Position numbers and translations under genes: made by a program. A stretch of DNA of 64,000 bases. It comes from an uncultured Saprospiraceae bacterium. Its GTDB lineage: Bacteria > Bacteroidota > Bacteroidia > Chitinophagales > Saprospiraceae. Under the pieces are notes generated by a model. That model was not told where the DNA came from and did not search any database. It was given only the letters and a program-made list of their open reading frames with translations. The stretch is taken from NCBI GenBank assembly GCA_938045585.1, contig CALIAU010000029.1:28575-92574 (forward strand). Direction: 5' to 3'. Positions 42,247 to 52,309 of the stretch are shown here, piece by piece (the first letter of the stretch is position 1; each line of letters opens with the position of its first letter).

Positions 42247-44868
42247 TTATAAGATTGATTTAAGTTGATCAATAGCTGCAGGAATTCCAGCGGCATTCTT
42301 TCCTCCTGCCGTTGCAAAGAAGGCTTGTCCACCACCCCCCCCTTGGATGTGCTTGGAAATTTCTCTGATAATATTGGAGGCATTCAATGACTTGGATTCT
42401 ACTAAGTTTTTATTAATAGATAGCAAAAGCTGAACCTTACCCTCTCCTTCTGTTGCTAAAAGTATCACTCCATTTTCCAATTCCTTTTCCAAATTAAAGG
42501 CCAAGGTTTTTACAATTTTGGAATCTGCAATGTCAACTTTTTCAGCTATGAGTTGCACACCATTAAGTTCTGTTACTTTTGCTAATAAGCTATCCTTAAG
42601 ACCAGCTGCTTTACTGATGGCATGCTTATCTAATTCCTTTTGTAACTTTTTGTTTTCTTCTTGTAAACTTGCAATAGTTTGCACTACGTTTTTAGGATTC
42701 TTAAATAAAGATCGTACCGCTTGTAATTCTTCTAATTCCGTATTGTAATGCTTATCTAAAGCGTCTGCTGTAACTGCTTCTATTCTTCTAATTCCTGTTG
42801 CAATGGCCGCCTCTGAAACGATTTTAAAATGTCCTATGCTCCCCGTTGCCTTAACATGACATCCACCACAGAGTTCGCGTGAAAATTCTGAATCAAATGT
42901 GATCATACGTACGTAGTCACCATACTTTTCTCCAAATAACATGATTGCCCCAGCATCTTTAGCTTCCGCAATAGAAATACTTCTGTGTTCTTCTAAAGGA
43001 ATATTTTCTCTAATTTTTTTGTTCACAATATCCTCTACCTGCATGATTTCTTCTTTCGTCATTTTTTGAAAATGCGAAAAGTCAAAACGCAGCATGCTAT
43101 CTTTTACCAGAGATCCCTTTTGTTGCACATGCGTTCCTAATACCTGTCTCAAGGCAGCATGCATAAGGTGCGTAGCCGAATGATTATTTTCAATAAGAGC
43201 ACGACGATTCCCATTTATCAATGCTGTAGCTGTCAAGGAATGATTTGCTGGAATCTTATCCACGATATGGATAATCAGATCATTTTCTTTAATCGTATTT
43301 AAGACGTGAATTTTCTCTCCATCAAAGTCTAGGCTTCCCTTATCTCCTACCTGTCCTCCCCCTTCAGGATAAAAGGGTGTTTTATCTAAAACTACTTGAA
43401 ATATTTCTTTGTCTTTTTCTTTTGTAGTTCTGTATCTACTGATAGCAACTTGCTTTGCACTGGCATTATCATAACCCAAGAACTCTACCTCATCTACTTC
43501 TTTAATAATTGTCCAATCCCCTGTTTCTCGTTTTGCGTCTGCTCTGGCGCGATCTTTCTGCGCTTGCAAGGCAGTATTAAATCCCTCTTCATCAATTTTC
43601 CATCCCTTCTCTGAAGCAATTAATCTAGTAAGGTCAATAGGAAAGCCATATGTATCAAATAATTCGAAGGCTATTTCTCCATCTAATTGGTTTCCTGTAA
43701 CTGAAATATTTTCAATCCGTTTAATCCCAGCAGCAAGAGTGCGCAAAAATGCTTTCTCTTCCTCTTCGACCACTTTTTGAACAAAGCCAAACTGTGCTTT
43801 CAGTTCTGGGAATACATCCTTGAATGTTTCCGCAAGCATTGGTACTAACTTATAAATAAACGCTTCGTTCACATCCAGGAATGAATAATAATAACGAATC
43901 GCACGACGTAAGATACGACGTATCACGTAACCTGCTCCTGTATTACTTGGCATCTCTCCATCCGCAATGGCAAAGCAAACCGCACGCACGTGATCTGCAA
44001 TGACACGCATAGACACATCCACCTTATCCTTAGGGTCATAAGAACCTGTATACTTCTTTCCGGTTTCTTTTTCTATAAATTCTATAAATGGAGAAAATAT
44101 ATCTGAATCATAATTTGATTGCTTTCCCTGCATTGCCATCACGAGACGTTCAAAGCCCATTCCCGTATCCACATGTTTGTCTGGTAATTCTTCCAAGCTA
44201 CCATCTGACTTTCTATTGAATTGGATAAATACTAAATTCCAAATCTCGATGACAAGTGGATCATCCATGTTGACTAAGGTCGCTCCATCTATTTTTTTTC
44301 TCTCTTCATCCGATCGTAAGTCTACATGCAATTCTGAGCAGGGTCCACATGGACCTGTATCACCCATCTCCCAGAAATTATCTTTTTTCCCGCAATAGAG
44401 TACGCGTTCTTTAGGTAAAAACTGATTCCATAATTCAGCCGCTTCTGTATCTTTTCCCAGGCCCTCATTCGTATCTCCACCAAACACTGTAGCATATAAT
44501 CTATCTTTTGGTAGTCCAAACTTTTCAGTGAGTAACTCCCATGCCCAGCTAATTGCCTCCTCTTTAAAGTAATCACCAAAGGACCAGTTTCCAAGCATTT
44601 CAAACATGGTATGATGATAAGAATCGTATCCTACCTCTTCCAAATCATTATGCTTTCCAGAAACACGCAGACATTTCTGGGTATCAGCAACTCTTAAAAC
44701 TTCGGGTTTTTTAGTGCCAAGAAAAAAGTCCTTGAATTGGTTCATTCCTGCATTAGTAAACATTAATGTAGGATCGTTCTTAACAACGATTGGGGCGGAG
44801 GCGACGATTTTGTGTCCTTTTTCTTCAAAAAAGTCGAAAAAACCTTGGCGAATTTCACTTGCTTTCAT
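42247..44868 (-). CDS. alaS: Alanyl-tRNA synthetase
   Basis: The 873-residue class II synthetase charges tRNA-Ala. The N-terminal catalytic domain opens MKASEIRQGFFDFFEEKGH, with PTLMFTNAGMNQFKDFFLG. The editing domain contains NNHSATHLMHAALRQVLG and CGGCHVKATGSIGHFKIVSE, giving the HxxxH...CxxxH zinc site that removes mischarged Ser/Gly. The C-terminal DHHA1-type domain ends GGGGGQAFFATAGGK. All parts are intact and of normal length. It is transcribed divergently from the M23 peptidase gene, an arrangement I recall as frequent in Bacteroidota. Confidence 0.98.
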   Translation of the reverse strand: MKASEIRQGFFDFFEEKGHKIVASAPIVVKNDPTLMFTNAGMNQFKDFFLGTKKPEVLRVADTQKCLRVSGKHNDLEEVGYDSYHHTMFEMLGNWSFGDYFKEEAISWAWELLTEKFGLPKDRLYATVFGGDTNEGLGKDTEAAELWNQFLPKERVLYCGKKDNFWEMGDTGPCGPCSELHVDLRSDEERKKIDGATLVNMDDPLVIEIWNLVFIQFNRKSDGSLEELPDKHVDTGMGFERLVMAMQGKQSNYDSDIFSPFIEFIEKETGKKYTGSYDPKDKVDVSMRVIADHVRAVCFAIADGEMPSNTGAGYVIRRILRRAIRYYYSFLDVNEAFIYKLVPMLAETFKDVFPELKAQFGFVQKVVEEEEKAFLRTLAAGIKRIENISVTGNQLDGEIAFELFDTYGFPIDLTRLIASEKGWKIDEEGFNTALQAQKDRARADAKRETGDWTIIKEVDEVEFLGYDNASAKQVAISRYRTTKEKDKEIFQVVLDKTPFYPEGGGQVGDKGSLDFDGEKIHVLNTIKENDLIIHIVDKIPANHSLTATALINGNRRALIENNHSATHLMHAALRQVLGTHVQQKGSLVKDSMLRFDFSHFQKMTKEEIMQVEDIVNKKIRENIPLEEHRSISIAEAKDAGAIMLFGEKYGDYVRMITFDSEFSRELCGGCHVKATGSIGHFKIVSEAAIATGIRRIEAVTADALDKHYNTELEELQAVRSLFKNPKNVVQTIASLQEENKKLQKELDKHAISKAAGLKDSLLAKVTELNGVQLIAEKVDIADSKIVKTLAFNLEKELENGVILLATEGEGKVQLLLSINKNLVESKSLNASNIIREISKHIQGGGGGQAFFATAGGKNAAGIPAAIDQLKSIL

Positions 44869-45113
44869 CTAAAAAATATTCAATTAAATGCAGTACAGGT
44901 AATTATATATTAATGTTTTACATATTAAATAAAATAATTATATATAGAATACATATTCATTTTACATTAATATTATTTTAATATTTGTAACAATTATTTT
45001 GATAACTCTCTTTCACGCCCTATTTTTGAAGCATCTGAAACACCTCAGGTCCCTGAACATGTACTTTTTAATAAGATTTATCGCTGCAAAAGTAGCAATA
45101 ATTTGGAACTGAT
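44869..45113. promoter_or_regulatory. AT-rich divergent intergenic region
   Basis: These 245 bp separate alaS and the M23 peptidase, which point away from each other. The region is strongly AT-rich, with no open frame or repeat. Both promoters must lie here, but no convincing TAnnTTTG box could be fixed. Confidence 0.4.
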
Positions 45114-46097
45114 ATGAGTAGAGAAAAGTATGTCTATAATGAAAAGACATTACAATACGAGAAAGTAAAAATAAGTCCTAAAGAATTTTTGTACCGCACC
45201 CTTGCGTATAGTACAACGGTCATCTTGACCTCTGTAATATTATTCTCAGTCGCTTACATGTACTTCCCTTCACCTAAGGAAAAATCTCTGGAAAGAGAAA
45301 TCAAGCAAATGGAATATCAATATTCCTCTTTGGTCACTGATTTTGACCATCTCGCAGAAGGATTGGAAAATTTACAAACCAAAGATTCTGAGATACACAG
45401 AATGATATTTGGATTGGAACCAATGGATGAAGCTGTTTGGGAAGGTGGTACAGGTGGTCATGAAAAATATAGCTTTATTACGAAATACAAAAACAGTGGT
45501 GAGCTACTAGAAAATTCACTTTCGAAAGCGGATAAACTAAAAAGAAAACTAGAGCTGCAAAAATCATCTCTTTCAGAAATCTATGACCTAGCTATTAAGA
45601 GAGAAAGTAAACTAGCTTCTATTCCATCTATTAAACCTATCCGCGAAGATAGATTGAAAAGAAAAATTAAGCATTTATCTGGTTATGGTATTAGAATACA
45701 TCCGGTACATAAGGTAAAGAAGTTTCACAAGGGGATTGATTTTACCTGTCCAAAAGGGACTGCTATACAAGCAACAGGAGATGGTGTTGTTAAGCGCGTT
45801 GAAAAAAGAAAACGAGGTTACGGAAAAAATGTTGTTATCGATCATGGTTTTGGATATGAAACTTTGTATGCGCACATGTCTGAAATTGATGTAAAGAAAG
45901 GAGAGAAAATAAAGAAGGGCCAGAAAATAGGTTCGGTTGGTTCTACAGGAACGTCTACAGCACCTCATTTACATTATGAAGTAATACGAAATGGTAAATC
46001 TGTAAATCCTATTGATTTCATTATGGATGGATTAAGCCCAGAAGAATATAAAGAATTGGTTTTACGCTCTTCAGTAGAAAACCAGTCCTTTGACTAG
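45114..46097 (+). CDS. M23 family (LytM-type) peptidoglycan endopeptidase
   Basis: The 327-residue protein has a cytoplasmic N-terminus, one membrane helix (VILTSVILFSVAYMYF, residues 36-51) and a periplasmic coiled coil (60-165). The C-terminal LytM domain has zinc ligands His205 and Asp209 (FHKGIDF), catalytic His254 (YAHMS) and His285-Leu-His287 (APHLHYEV), so it should be an active endopeptidase cutting peptide crosslinks. A coiled coil plus LytM layout is typical of cell-division and elongation hydrolases or their activators. It ends at a bidirectional terminator. Confidence 0.9.
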   Translation: MSREKYVYNEKTLQYEKVKISPKEFLYRTLAYSTTVILTSVILFSVAYMYFPSPKEKSLEREIKQMEYQYSSLVTDFDHLAEGLENLQTKDSEIHRMIFGLEPMDEAVWEGGTGGHEKYSFITKYKNSGELLENSLSKADKLKRKLELQKSSLSEIYDLAIKRESKLASIPSIKPIREDRLKRKIKHLSGYGIRIHPVHKVKKFHKGIDFTCPKGTAIQATGDGVVKRVEKRKRGYGKNVVIDHGFGYETLYAHMSEIDVKKGEKIKKGQKIGSVGSTGTSTAPHLHYEVIRNGKSVNPIDFIMDGLSPEEYKELVLRSSVENQSFD

Positions 46098-46115
46098 TTA
46101 TGAAAAAATTGCAAT

Positions 46116-46149
46116 AAAAAAAGGCTTGCCAATTGGCAAGCCTTTTTTG
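46116..46149. terminator. Bidirectional intrinsic terminator
   Basis: A perfect stem (AGGCTTGCC/GGCAAGCCT) with an AATT loop has an A-run on the left and a T-run on the right. It lies between the convergent M23 peptidase and giant secreted-protein genes and serves both strands. Confidence 0.9.
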
Positions 46150-46168
46150 TTATCTATACATGCGATTA

Positions 46169-49100
46169 TTATTTAATCACAATCATTTTCTTTGTACTTG
46201 ACCATTCTTCCGTTTCTACAGAATAGTACATGATACCTGTTACATCTAATTCATCAGATGTAAGTGTGATAACATTTCTACCTGCGTCATAATTTGCCTG
46301 CTTAGTCATGATAACTTTACCAGCTAAATCAAACACATTGAATACCACATTTGTACTCTTCGGTAAATGGAATACTATTTCAGTAGAAGCACTGAATGGA
46401 TTCGGTCTGTTCTGCTCTAGTACATAGGTATCAAGAATCTGGTCTGCTCCTCTAAACTCTAATCCTAATGGATACGTCACTGCATCAGTATCATATACCT
46501 CTGACTGCATAGTACTAGAAGTCAATTCTATAGTTTCAAGAACTGTACTCTTAGATTGTCCTATCAGTTCAATGTAGAATAAAACATCATCCGCATCTAC
46601 TTCTAGTCCATCTACCTTATCCCAACTCACTGATAATACATTGTCCTTAATACTGTAATGATCTTCATCGATATCAATCGCTTCTCCTACTAGCGTATTA
46701 AATTTCGCTAGTCTGCTATCTATGTTCATATTGAACTGGAATCCTAAGATATCCTCTAAATCCGTCAGATACACAGGTACTCTTACGATATCACCCGAAC
46801 TATACTCTGACTGCTCAGTTTCAATATTTACAGTTCTGTTTCCTCTACTCTCTACCTCACCGTTACCAGTAAAGTTAGTCGTTGCATTGTAAGTAACATC
46901 TCCAATCTTCATTGCTATGAAATCTTCATAGTATTTGTTTGAGTTGATGTTGAACAATGTTCTAGTCTCAGTGAACGGGAATGGATCTGTAGGATCTGGG
47001 AATGTCTGATCCGAAGAAACAAACTTCCATGATGGTGTTCCAAACGGGAATTCATCCAATATACCTAAGATTACCTTTCTTATGTTCACAATATCAATTG
47101 CTGATACTTTCTCATTACCATCTACATCTGCAGAGATAATTTTATATGGAGAGTCAAGTAATTGTAGTCCTAATATGTGTTTTTGTATAAATACTAAATC
47201 CAAAGTAGATACACCATTGAGTGGATTTTCATCAAAAGTTACACCTAGGTCATAGGTCTGATTTGAAGTCAAATCATTATAATTATACGTTCCATCACTT
47301 GATGAAATATTCATATCCGGCGTATTCATTGAACTAGACATCAAGGAGATAGCTGCATTTTTCACCATTCTGTTATCTTCTGTACGAATCGTACCACTGA
47401 TATCTACAAGTGGAGTAGCATTATCATCACAAACATCTGAGTTATTATCCTGAAGCTCAATTGTTACTTCACAGTAATCTTGATTTCCAGCTTCATCAGT
47501 AACCCATACCTGTAATTCAATTGTTGCATCCATACCATTTGGTATATCATCACAAGTAAGTACTATGTATGTACTATCTACATCAGAAGAGAATGAAAAT
47601 AAAAGATCTTCTTGATCAGTACAGTTATCAAAACTTCCAAAGTCAAAATCGTTAGCCCATAACTCTACCATACCGTTACTATTCATTACTGCTGTAGAGA
47701 TAGAACTAATACAGTAAGGGGTAGGATTCTTAGCGTCAACTATTGTAAACGTATGCTCACACAACGATTTGTTTCCACAGAAATCCTCAACAGTCCACTT
47801 GATCTTATGTGTTCCTAATGGATATGTTCCACTTGCATCGTTTGTATCACCTGCATACGCTGGTTCAAATGAACCGTCGTTATTTAGATCTATAACATAG
47901 CTCCAAAGCAAATCTGATTCTGGTGTACAATCATCTTCAGCACTCTGTGTCATTTCAATTGTACCATTACACACACCGAATCCATCAAAGGTAAGATCTT
48001 CGCATGTATCAAATTCAGGTGCATTTGTATTCACAAGCTTGATTATCTGTACATATTCCCATATACCATCTTGAATTCCATTTTCATTTGGATCTTCTGT
48101 AGGGAACCCTTCTTCAAATTGACACCAGTCAATTACAGTCCATGTACGAATTACTTTCTCACATGCATCAGGAACAAAGGTAAACACCTGATCTTTATAC
48201 GTTGCTGCAACAAGACTACACGCGTCATCATATAATTCTGGGTAGCCATTTGCACCTAGATTATCTGGGTGTAGATTACTGAAACATTCTTCTAATGTTA
48301 CATCTGAAGGCCATTTCACATCATCATTTGGATCAAAATCATTGTTTCTGTTGATATAGAATGGATCATCATCCACAAGAGTAATATACTGCGTACAGGT
48401 ACCCATTAAAGTAGAGTTCGTAGGATCTACTGCTTTAAATACTCTCTCTATCAGACCAGATCCACATTGATCAGGATCTCCTACATCTTCCCAAGTAACT
48501 TCTGGCTCATAACATTCTTGTGTATTGTCTACTACCGTTGGCCAACCTAAATGGTCTGGACTAGGTATTCCATCAGCACAGTCCAATGTTACATCTTCAG
48601 GACAGTATAGGATTGGAGGTAATTTATCTTGTACTTCTACTTCTACCATACATGTGTTTGATAAACCTTGTTTATCTGTAACTCTAAACTCTACCATATT
48701 TCCGTTGGTTTCTAAATCTTCACAACAGAATTCTACATATGGAGTCCAAGGAATGTCACCCATTCTTCTTACATCCATAAAATCTATCATACAGTTATCC
48801 CAACTTCCATTATCAAATGAATTTGGATATATTTTCACACAACCATTCGCACCTAAAGATGCTACTGTAAATTCAATACATACTGCAATTGGAGCTGTTC
48901 CATCTACAACCTGTGCCTGACATATTTCTTCATGCGTATTCCCACAAGCATCTTCTACTTCATATTTAATCCATACACAGCCTTCAGGTAAATCATAAAT
49001 AATATAACTGTTACCATATGCTTCCACTCCATTACTAGTATAGTAAGAATCTTCAGGTTCTACACAGTCATTACCAAGTGGCACTGCAGCTTTCCACTGA

Positions 49101-50875
49101 ACCTTCCAAGTAATCTCATTACACTCGTATTCTGGATTTGTTAATTGCGGAATAGGAACAACATAGTCCTCATTACAAGAATAAGCATCTGTGATATAAA
49201 TTATATCTGTTGTTATTGGGCACTCAAATATGGGTGCATTTTTATCTTCTACCTTGATAATCTGATCATGCTCTAGTACCTCTCCCGTACACCAGTCAAG
49301 AAGACTCCATTTACGGATTACCTTGTATGCACCTGGACAAACATCGATTCTTAAATCCTCATACGTAAACTGTACATTAGGACAGAAAGAACCTGAAGGA
49401 TTTGAAGGTACACCTGTTATAGAAACATCTGGATTCATATCAGAGTTTAGGTCAAGTTCGCTGAAACAATCAAAACTAGGATAATCAAATCCATCAAAGT
49501 TTGGTGGAAACTTAACGTCTGATAAATCTTCTCTGAATACAGTAATTATCTGAGAACAACCACTTGTATTTCCTGAAGGATCCACTGCAGTCCATGTTCT
49601 TGTAATCTGTGACCAGAAGTCACCTGCACATTCTGTATTGTTTACATTGTCATTGTATACAAGTGATACAGGTGTACAAGCAGTACCATCATCATAGGTA
49701 TACTGATTCCCTCCATCAAAAGTTATGAACATAGGATCTAAAGGAAAATCGATAACTCCTGTAGTATTTCCTAAATGAATGGATGCAAGAATCACCTCTC
49801 CAGCTAATGCTCCACCGTTTATTATTTCTAATACCCATACGCCATTTGGATCCTCTTCATAAAAGTCTGAAAAATCACCCTCTGGCAAGAAACTTCCTAA
49901 CGCACCATTAATTCCAGCTCCACAGTGCTCTTGTAGATTAAGGTGGGTAAATGCAGCCTCATCTGAAATTTTAAGTTTTAGATTGGGTACAGTACACATA
50001 CCAGTATCATCAAATAGTGAACCTGGTCCAGAAAATAAATCTACAACGGTACCTGAAGGTGAAGTCAATGTTGCTGATAAATCAGAAATCAAAGTATGAT
50101 CTGCTTCTAATTTAATAGCAACTTCATCCACAAGTGCTAAAGGGTTTCCTGCTATAGTGAAATTAACTAAGGTAGAACCTCCAGCCGCAATAGCCATGTT
50201 TTCCAAGCTATCTTTGTAGAATTCTCTAATAAGGTCTCCAGGTAGTGTACCCTGAGAACAGGTTGTGGAATCATCTACACATTCTAGGATTGCACCTATC
50301 TTATCTTCTACTAATACCTGACCCCAACAGCTATTCCCAGCTGGAGTTGTCACCGTTACAGTATAGGTACCTGGTGCAGTAATTACATTCCCTTGAATCC
50401 CTGAAATACTAACTTCAAAGAGATCAAAACATCCGTAAGGACCACCCTCTGTGATATCATCAGGCGTCACTTCTACTTCACAATTTTCATCTAATGATAA
50501 ATGCACTAAGTCATTACAGGCAACCGAACTGATAGCACCTCCAAATTCAGAGATGATAACTTCTTGCGTACAAACTACACCATTTGTCAAAGAGAATTCC
50601 ACAACAGTTGTACCTATTGGAAATAATCCTGAACTGTGCGATGCCGTGACCGTACATATTTCAGTTGGATCAAATGGATTTGATGCCGCTGGTACGTTAA
50701 TCGTAACCATAACGTCACATTCGCCCGCCGCTGCTTCCAATTCAATTGGAGCTAGTGGACAGATAACATCAAATTGGCATTGTGCGACAAGGGATGTTGG
50801 GCTAGCAAGCTGTAATAGCACAAATGCACTTACAACTAGGCTGAATTTTCTCAAAATGTCAAAACTCTTTTTCAT
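46169..50875 (-). CDS. Giant T9SS-exported protein with P-domain-like, dockerin and cohesin-like modules
   Basis: From the ATG at 50875 this is a 1568-residue protein with a signal peptide (FSLVVSAFVLLQLASPTSLVAQ in part). Residues of about 200-370 resemble a proprotein-convertase P-domain jelly roll (DEVAIKLEADHTLISDLSAT). Around eight HYR/Ig-like repeats follow, each with paired cysteines and signatures such as DKNAPIFECP, DGTAPIAVCI and DKLPPILYCPEDVTLDC. A type I dockerin comes next (NGVSTLDLVFIQKHILGLQ and ADVDGNEKVSAIDIVNIRKV), then a cohesin-like beta domain. The T9SS tail is NRPNPFSASTEIVFHL to KKMIVIK. It is adhesin-like. A likely paralogous tail occurs in the gene at the window end. 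Confidence 0.8.
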   Translation of the reverse strand: MKKSFDILRKFSLVVSAFVLLQLASPTSLVAQCQFDVICPLAPIELEAAAGECDVMVTINVPAASNPFDPTEICTVTASHSSGLFPIGTTVVEFSLTNGVVCTQEVIISEFGGAISSVACNDLVHLSLDENCEVEVTPDDITEGGPYGCFDLFEVSISGIQGNVITAPGTYTVTVTTPAGNSCWGQVLVEDKIGAILECVDDSTTCSQGTLPGDLIREFYKDSLENMAIAAGGSTLVNFTIAGNPLALVDEVAIKLEADHTLISDLSATLTSPSGTVVDLFSGPGSLFDDTGMCTVPNLKLKISDEAAFTHLNLQEHCGAGINGALGSFLPEGDFSDFYEEDPNGVWVLEIINGGALAGEVILASIHLGNTTGVIDFPLDPMFITFDGGNQYTYDDGTACTPVSLVYNDNVNNTECAGDFWSQITRTWTAVDPSGNTSGCSQIITVFREDLSDVKFPPNFDGFDYPSFDCFSELDLNSDMNPDVSITGVPSNPSGSFCPNVQFTYEDLRIDVCPGAYKVIRKWSLLDWCTGEVLEHDQIIKVEDKNAPIFECPITTDIIYITDAYSCNEDYVVPIPQLTNPEYECNEITWKVQWKAAVPLGNDCVEPEDSYYTSNGVEAYGNSYIIYDLPEGCVWIKYEVEDACGNTHEEICQAQVVDGTAPIAVCIEFTVASLGANGCVKIYPNSFDNGSWDNCMIDFMDVRRMGDIPWTPYVEFCCEDLETNGNMVEFRVTDKQGLSNTCMVEVEVQDKLPPILYCPEDVTLDCADGIPSPDHLGWPTVVDNTQECYEPEVTWEDVGDPDQCGSGLIERVFKAVDPTNSTLMGTCTQYITLVDDDPFYINRNNDFDPNDDVKWPSDVTLEECFSNLHPDNLGANGYPELYDDACSLVAATYKDQVFTFVPDACEKVIRTWTVIDWCQFEEGFPTEDPNENGIQDGIWEYVQIIKLVNTNAPEFDTCEDLTFDGFGVCNGTIEMTQSAEDDCTPESDLLWSYVIDLNNDGSFEPAYAGDTNDASGTYPLGTHKIKWTVEDFCGNKSLCEHTFTIVDAKNPTPYCISSISTAVMNSNGMVELWANDFDFGSFDNCTDQEDLLFSFSSDVDSTYIVLTCDDIPNGMDATIELQVWVTDEAGNQDYCEVTIELQDNNSDVCDDNATPLVDISGTIRTEDNRMVKNAAISLMSSSMNTPDMNISSSDGTYNYNDLTSNQTYDLGVTFDENPLNGVSTLDLVFIQKHILGLQLLDSPYKIISADVDGNEKVSAIDIVNIRKVILGILDEFPFGTPSWKFVSSDQTFPDPTDPFPFTETRTLFNINSNKYYEDFIAMKIGDVTYNATTNFTGNGEVESRGNRTVNIETEQSEYSSGDIVRVPVYLTDLEDILGFQFNMNIDSRLAKFNTLVGEAIDIDEDHYSIKDNVLSVSWDKVDGLEVDADDVLFYIELIGQSKSTVLETIELTSSTMQSEVYDTDAVTYPLGLEFRGADQILDTYVLEQNRPNPFSASTEIVFHLPKSTNVVFNVFDLAGKVIMTKQANYDAGRNVITLTSDELDVTGIMYYSVETEEWSSTKKMIVIK

Positions 50876-50884
50876 AATATTCAT

Positions 50885-51368
50885 TTTTGTTCAGAGTTTT
50901 CCGCGATTTTAGGCGGAATTAAGTAATCGATTTTTTTGTATATAAATTTTTATAATTTACAATTGGCTCTTTTTCAGTGTTTTATACTCCTAAAGGAATA
51001 CTCAACTGTTTTGTAACCAATACATTTAGACTTATAGGCAAACATTATACCATTTTGTTATATGTACCCTACCAGATTCATTTAGAGGGAATATTATTTG
51101 AGGAGTATAGCAACGATAGAGCTCTTTAAGAGCCAAGAATTGAGTGATTCAGGATCAAATTGGATATAGAAAGACGATAAATAGGATATATTAAACTGAT
51201 TTACAATTATTTATACATAAGATATATTAATAATGTATTATACAATTGCTATTTAGTGCATATGTCAGAGCGTAGTTCTTGGATTTTATACAAACTTATC
51301 CGAACTTTGACACTATAATCCATACATATTCAGATAGATATGTATATTTAATTATTAATTTGATTTAA
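50885..51368. other. Divergent intergenic region without recognised gene
   Basis: These 484 bp between the giant secreted protein and the MerR gene are AT-rich. Both flanking genes read outward, so promoters for both must be inside. A small GAGCTCTTTAAGAGC-type stem and scattered palindromic AT stretches are visible. No open frame, repeat family or RNA gene is recognisable. Confidence 0.35.
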
Positions 51369-51707
51369 TTGAGATCATTACCAGAACTAACAAAGCTCTA
51401 TTATACTATTAGTGAAGTGGCTGAAATGTTTGAAGTTTCTACCTCCTTATTAAGGTATTGGGAAACTGAGTTTCCGTCTTTAAAGCCTAAAAAGGATCGT
51501 CGCGGAGATAGAAAGTTCCAGGTAAAGGATATCAAGGAGCTGCAACAGATTCATCATTTAGTAAAAGAAAGAGGCTTTACACTTGAGGGGGCAAAAAAGG
51601 AATTAAAGTTGGGAAATAGAGCAGAGTTGATAATTGATACTGCATCTTTAACGGACAAACTACAAGCTTTAAAGGCAAAAATCCAAGAACAAATCTCCAA
51701 ATTATAG
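51369..51707 (+). CDS. MerR family transcriptional regulator (TTG start)
   Basis: The 112-residue protein has a winged-helix MerR DNA-binding domain: YYTISEVAEMFEVSTSLLRYW, then ETEFPSLKPKKDRRGDRKFQ. A recognition and dimerisation helix follows, with a short C-terminal coiled coil (LTDKLQALKAKIQEQI). It lacks a metal- or drug-binding effector part. The start must be TTG at 51369, because a stop codon directly precedes it and the first ATG lies inside the DNA-binding helix. Similar small MerR proteins often accompany alaS and an M23 peptidase in this phylum. Its last 6 bp overlap the convergent ABC gene. Confidence 0.85.
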   Translation: MRSLPELTKLYYTISEVAEMFEVSTSLLRYWETEFPSLKPKKDRRGDRKFQVKDIKELQQIHHLVKERGFTLEGAKKELKLGNRAELIIDTASLTDKLQALKAKIQEQISKL

Positions 51708-52304
51708 TCTTAGGACCTCATCACACAAGGCGAAATCCTCTTCATCGTTTGATGCAATACAGATCAGGCTATTTTCAGTCCTTGATTGGTTCAACATTTT
51801 ATAAAAGAGACTTTTATTTTCTTCATCTAGATAGGAACTAGGTTCATCAAATAATTTGATGTCTTTTTCTGCGCTTATCGCAAGACCTAATTTGAGTCTT
51901 TGTTTCATGCCTGAAGAAAAACTAGCAATTTGTTTATTCATATGTGTTTTAAAGCCATAATCCTGAATAAACTGCTGAATCGAAATCGATAGACTTTGAA
52001 ATTTCGTCACGTGCTGCAAAAGTTCTTCCACCTTTAGCTCTTCTACCAGTTCATCTTCTGCCGCAGCATACGCGACATACTTAAAAATCTTTTGCACATC
52101 TATGGAAACTCCATTTAGATCATATAATACCTTTCCTTTAGATGGACTGAGCGCACCTGAGAGAATCTTCAGGAGGGTAGATTTTCCAGACCCATTAATA
52201 CCTTTTACACCATACACTTTTCCCGCGGAAAACGTATAGCTAAAATCTTTTATAATCCATTCTTGTTGGAAACGTTTGGATATGTTCTCCAGAATAATCT
52301 GCAT
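51702..52304 (-). CDS. ABC transporter ATP-binding protein
   Basis: The 200-residue ATPase has Walker A GINGSGKST (35-43), a signature motif SSGMKQR (130-136) and Walker B IKLFDEP with the catalytic Glu154 (149-155). The final helical part is short. No permease partner is encoded nearby, so the membrane component must be elsewhere. It follows lpxA by 5 bp, at the end of the lipid A operon. That position could indicate a role in envelope lipid or lipoprotein transport, but sequence alone does not show it. Confidence 0.85.
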   Translation of the reverse strand: MQIILENISKRFQQEWIIKDFSYTFSAGKVYGVKGINGSGKSTLLKILSGALSPSKGKVLYDLNGVSIDVQKIFKYVAYAAAEDELVEELKVEELLQHVTKFQSLSISIQQFIQDYGFKTHMNKQIASFSSGMKQRLKLGLAISAEKDIKLFDEPSSYLDEENKSLFYKMLNQSRTENSLICIASNDEEDFALCDEVLRL

Positions 52305-52309
52305 GTCTG

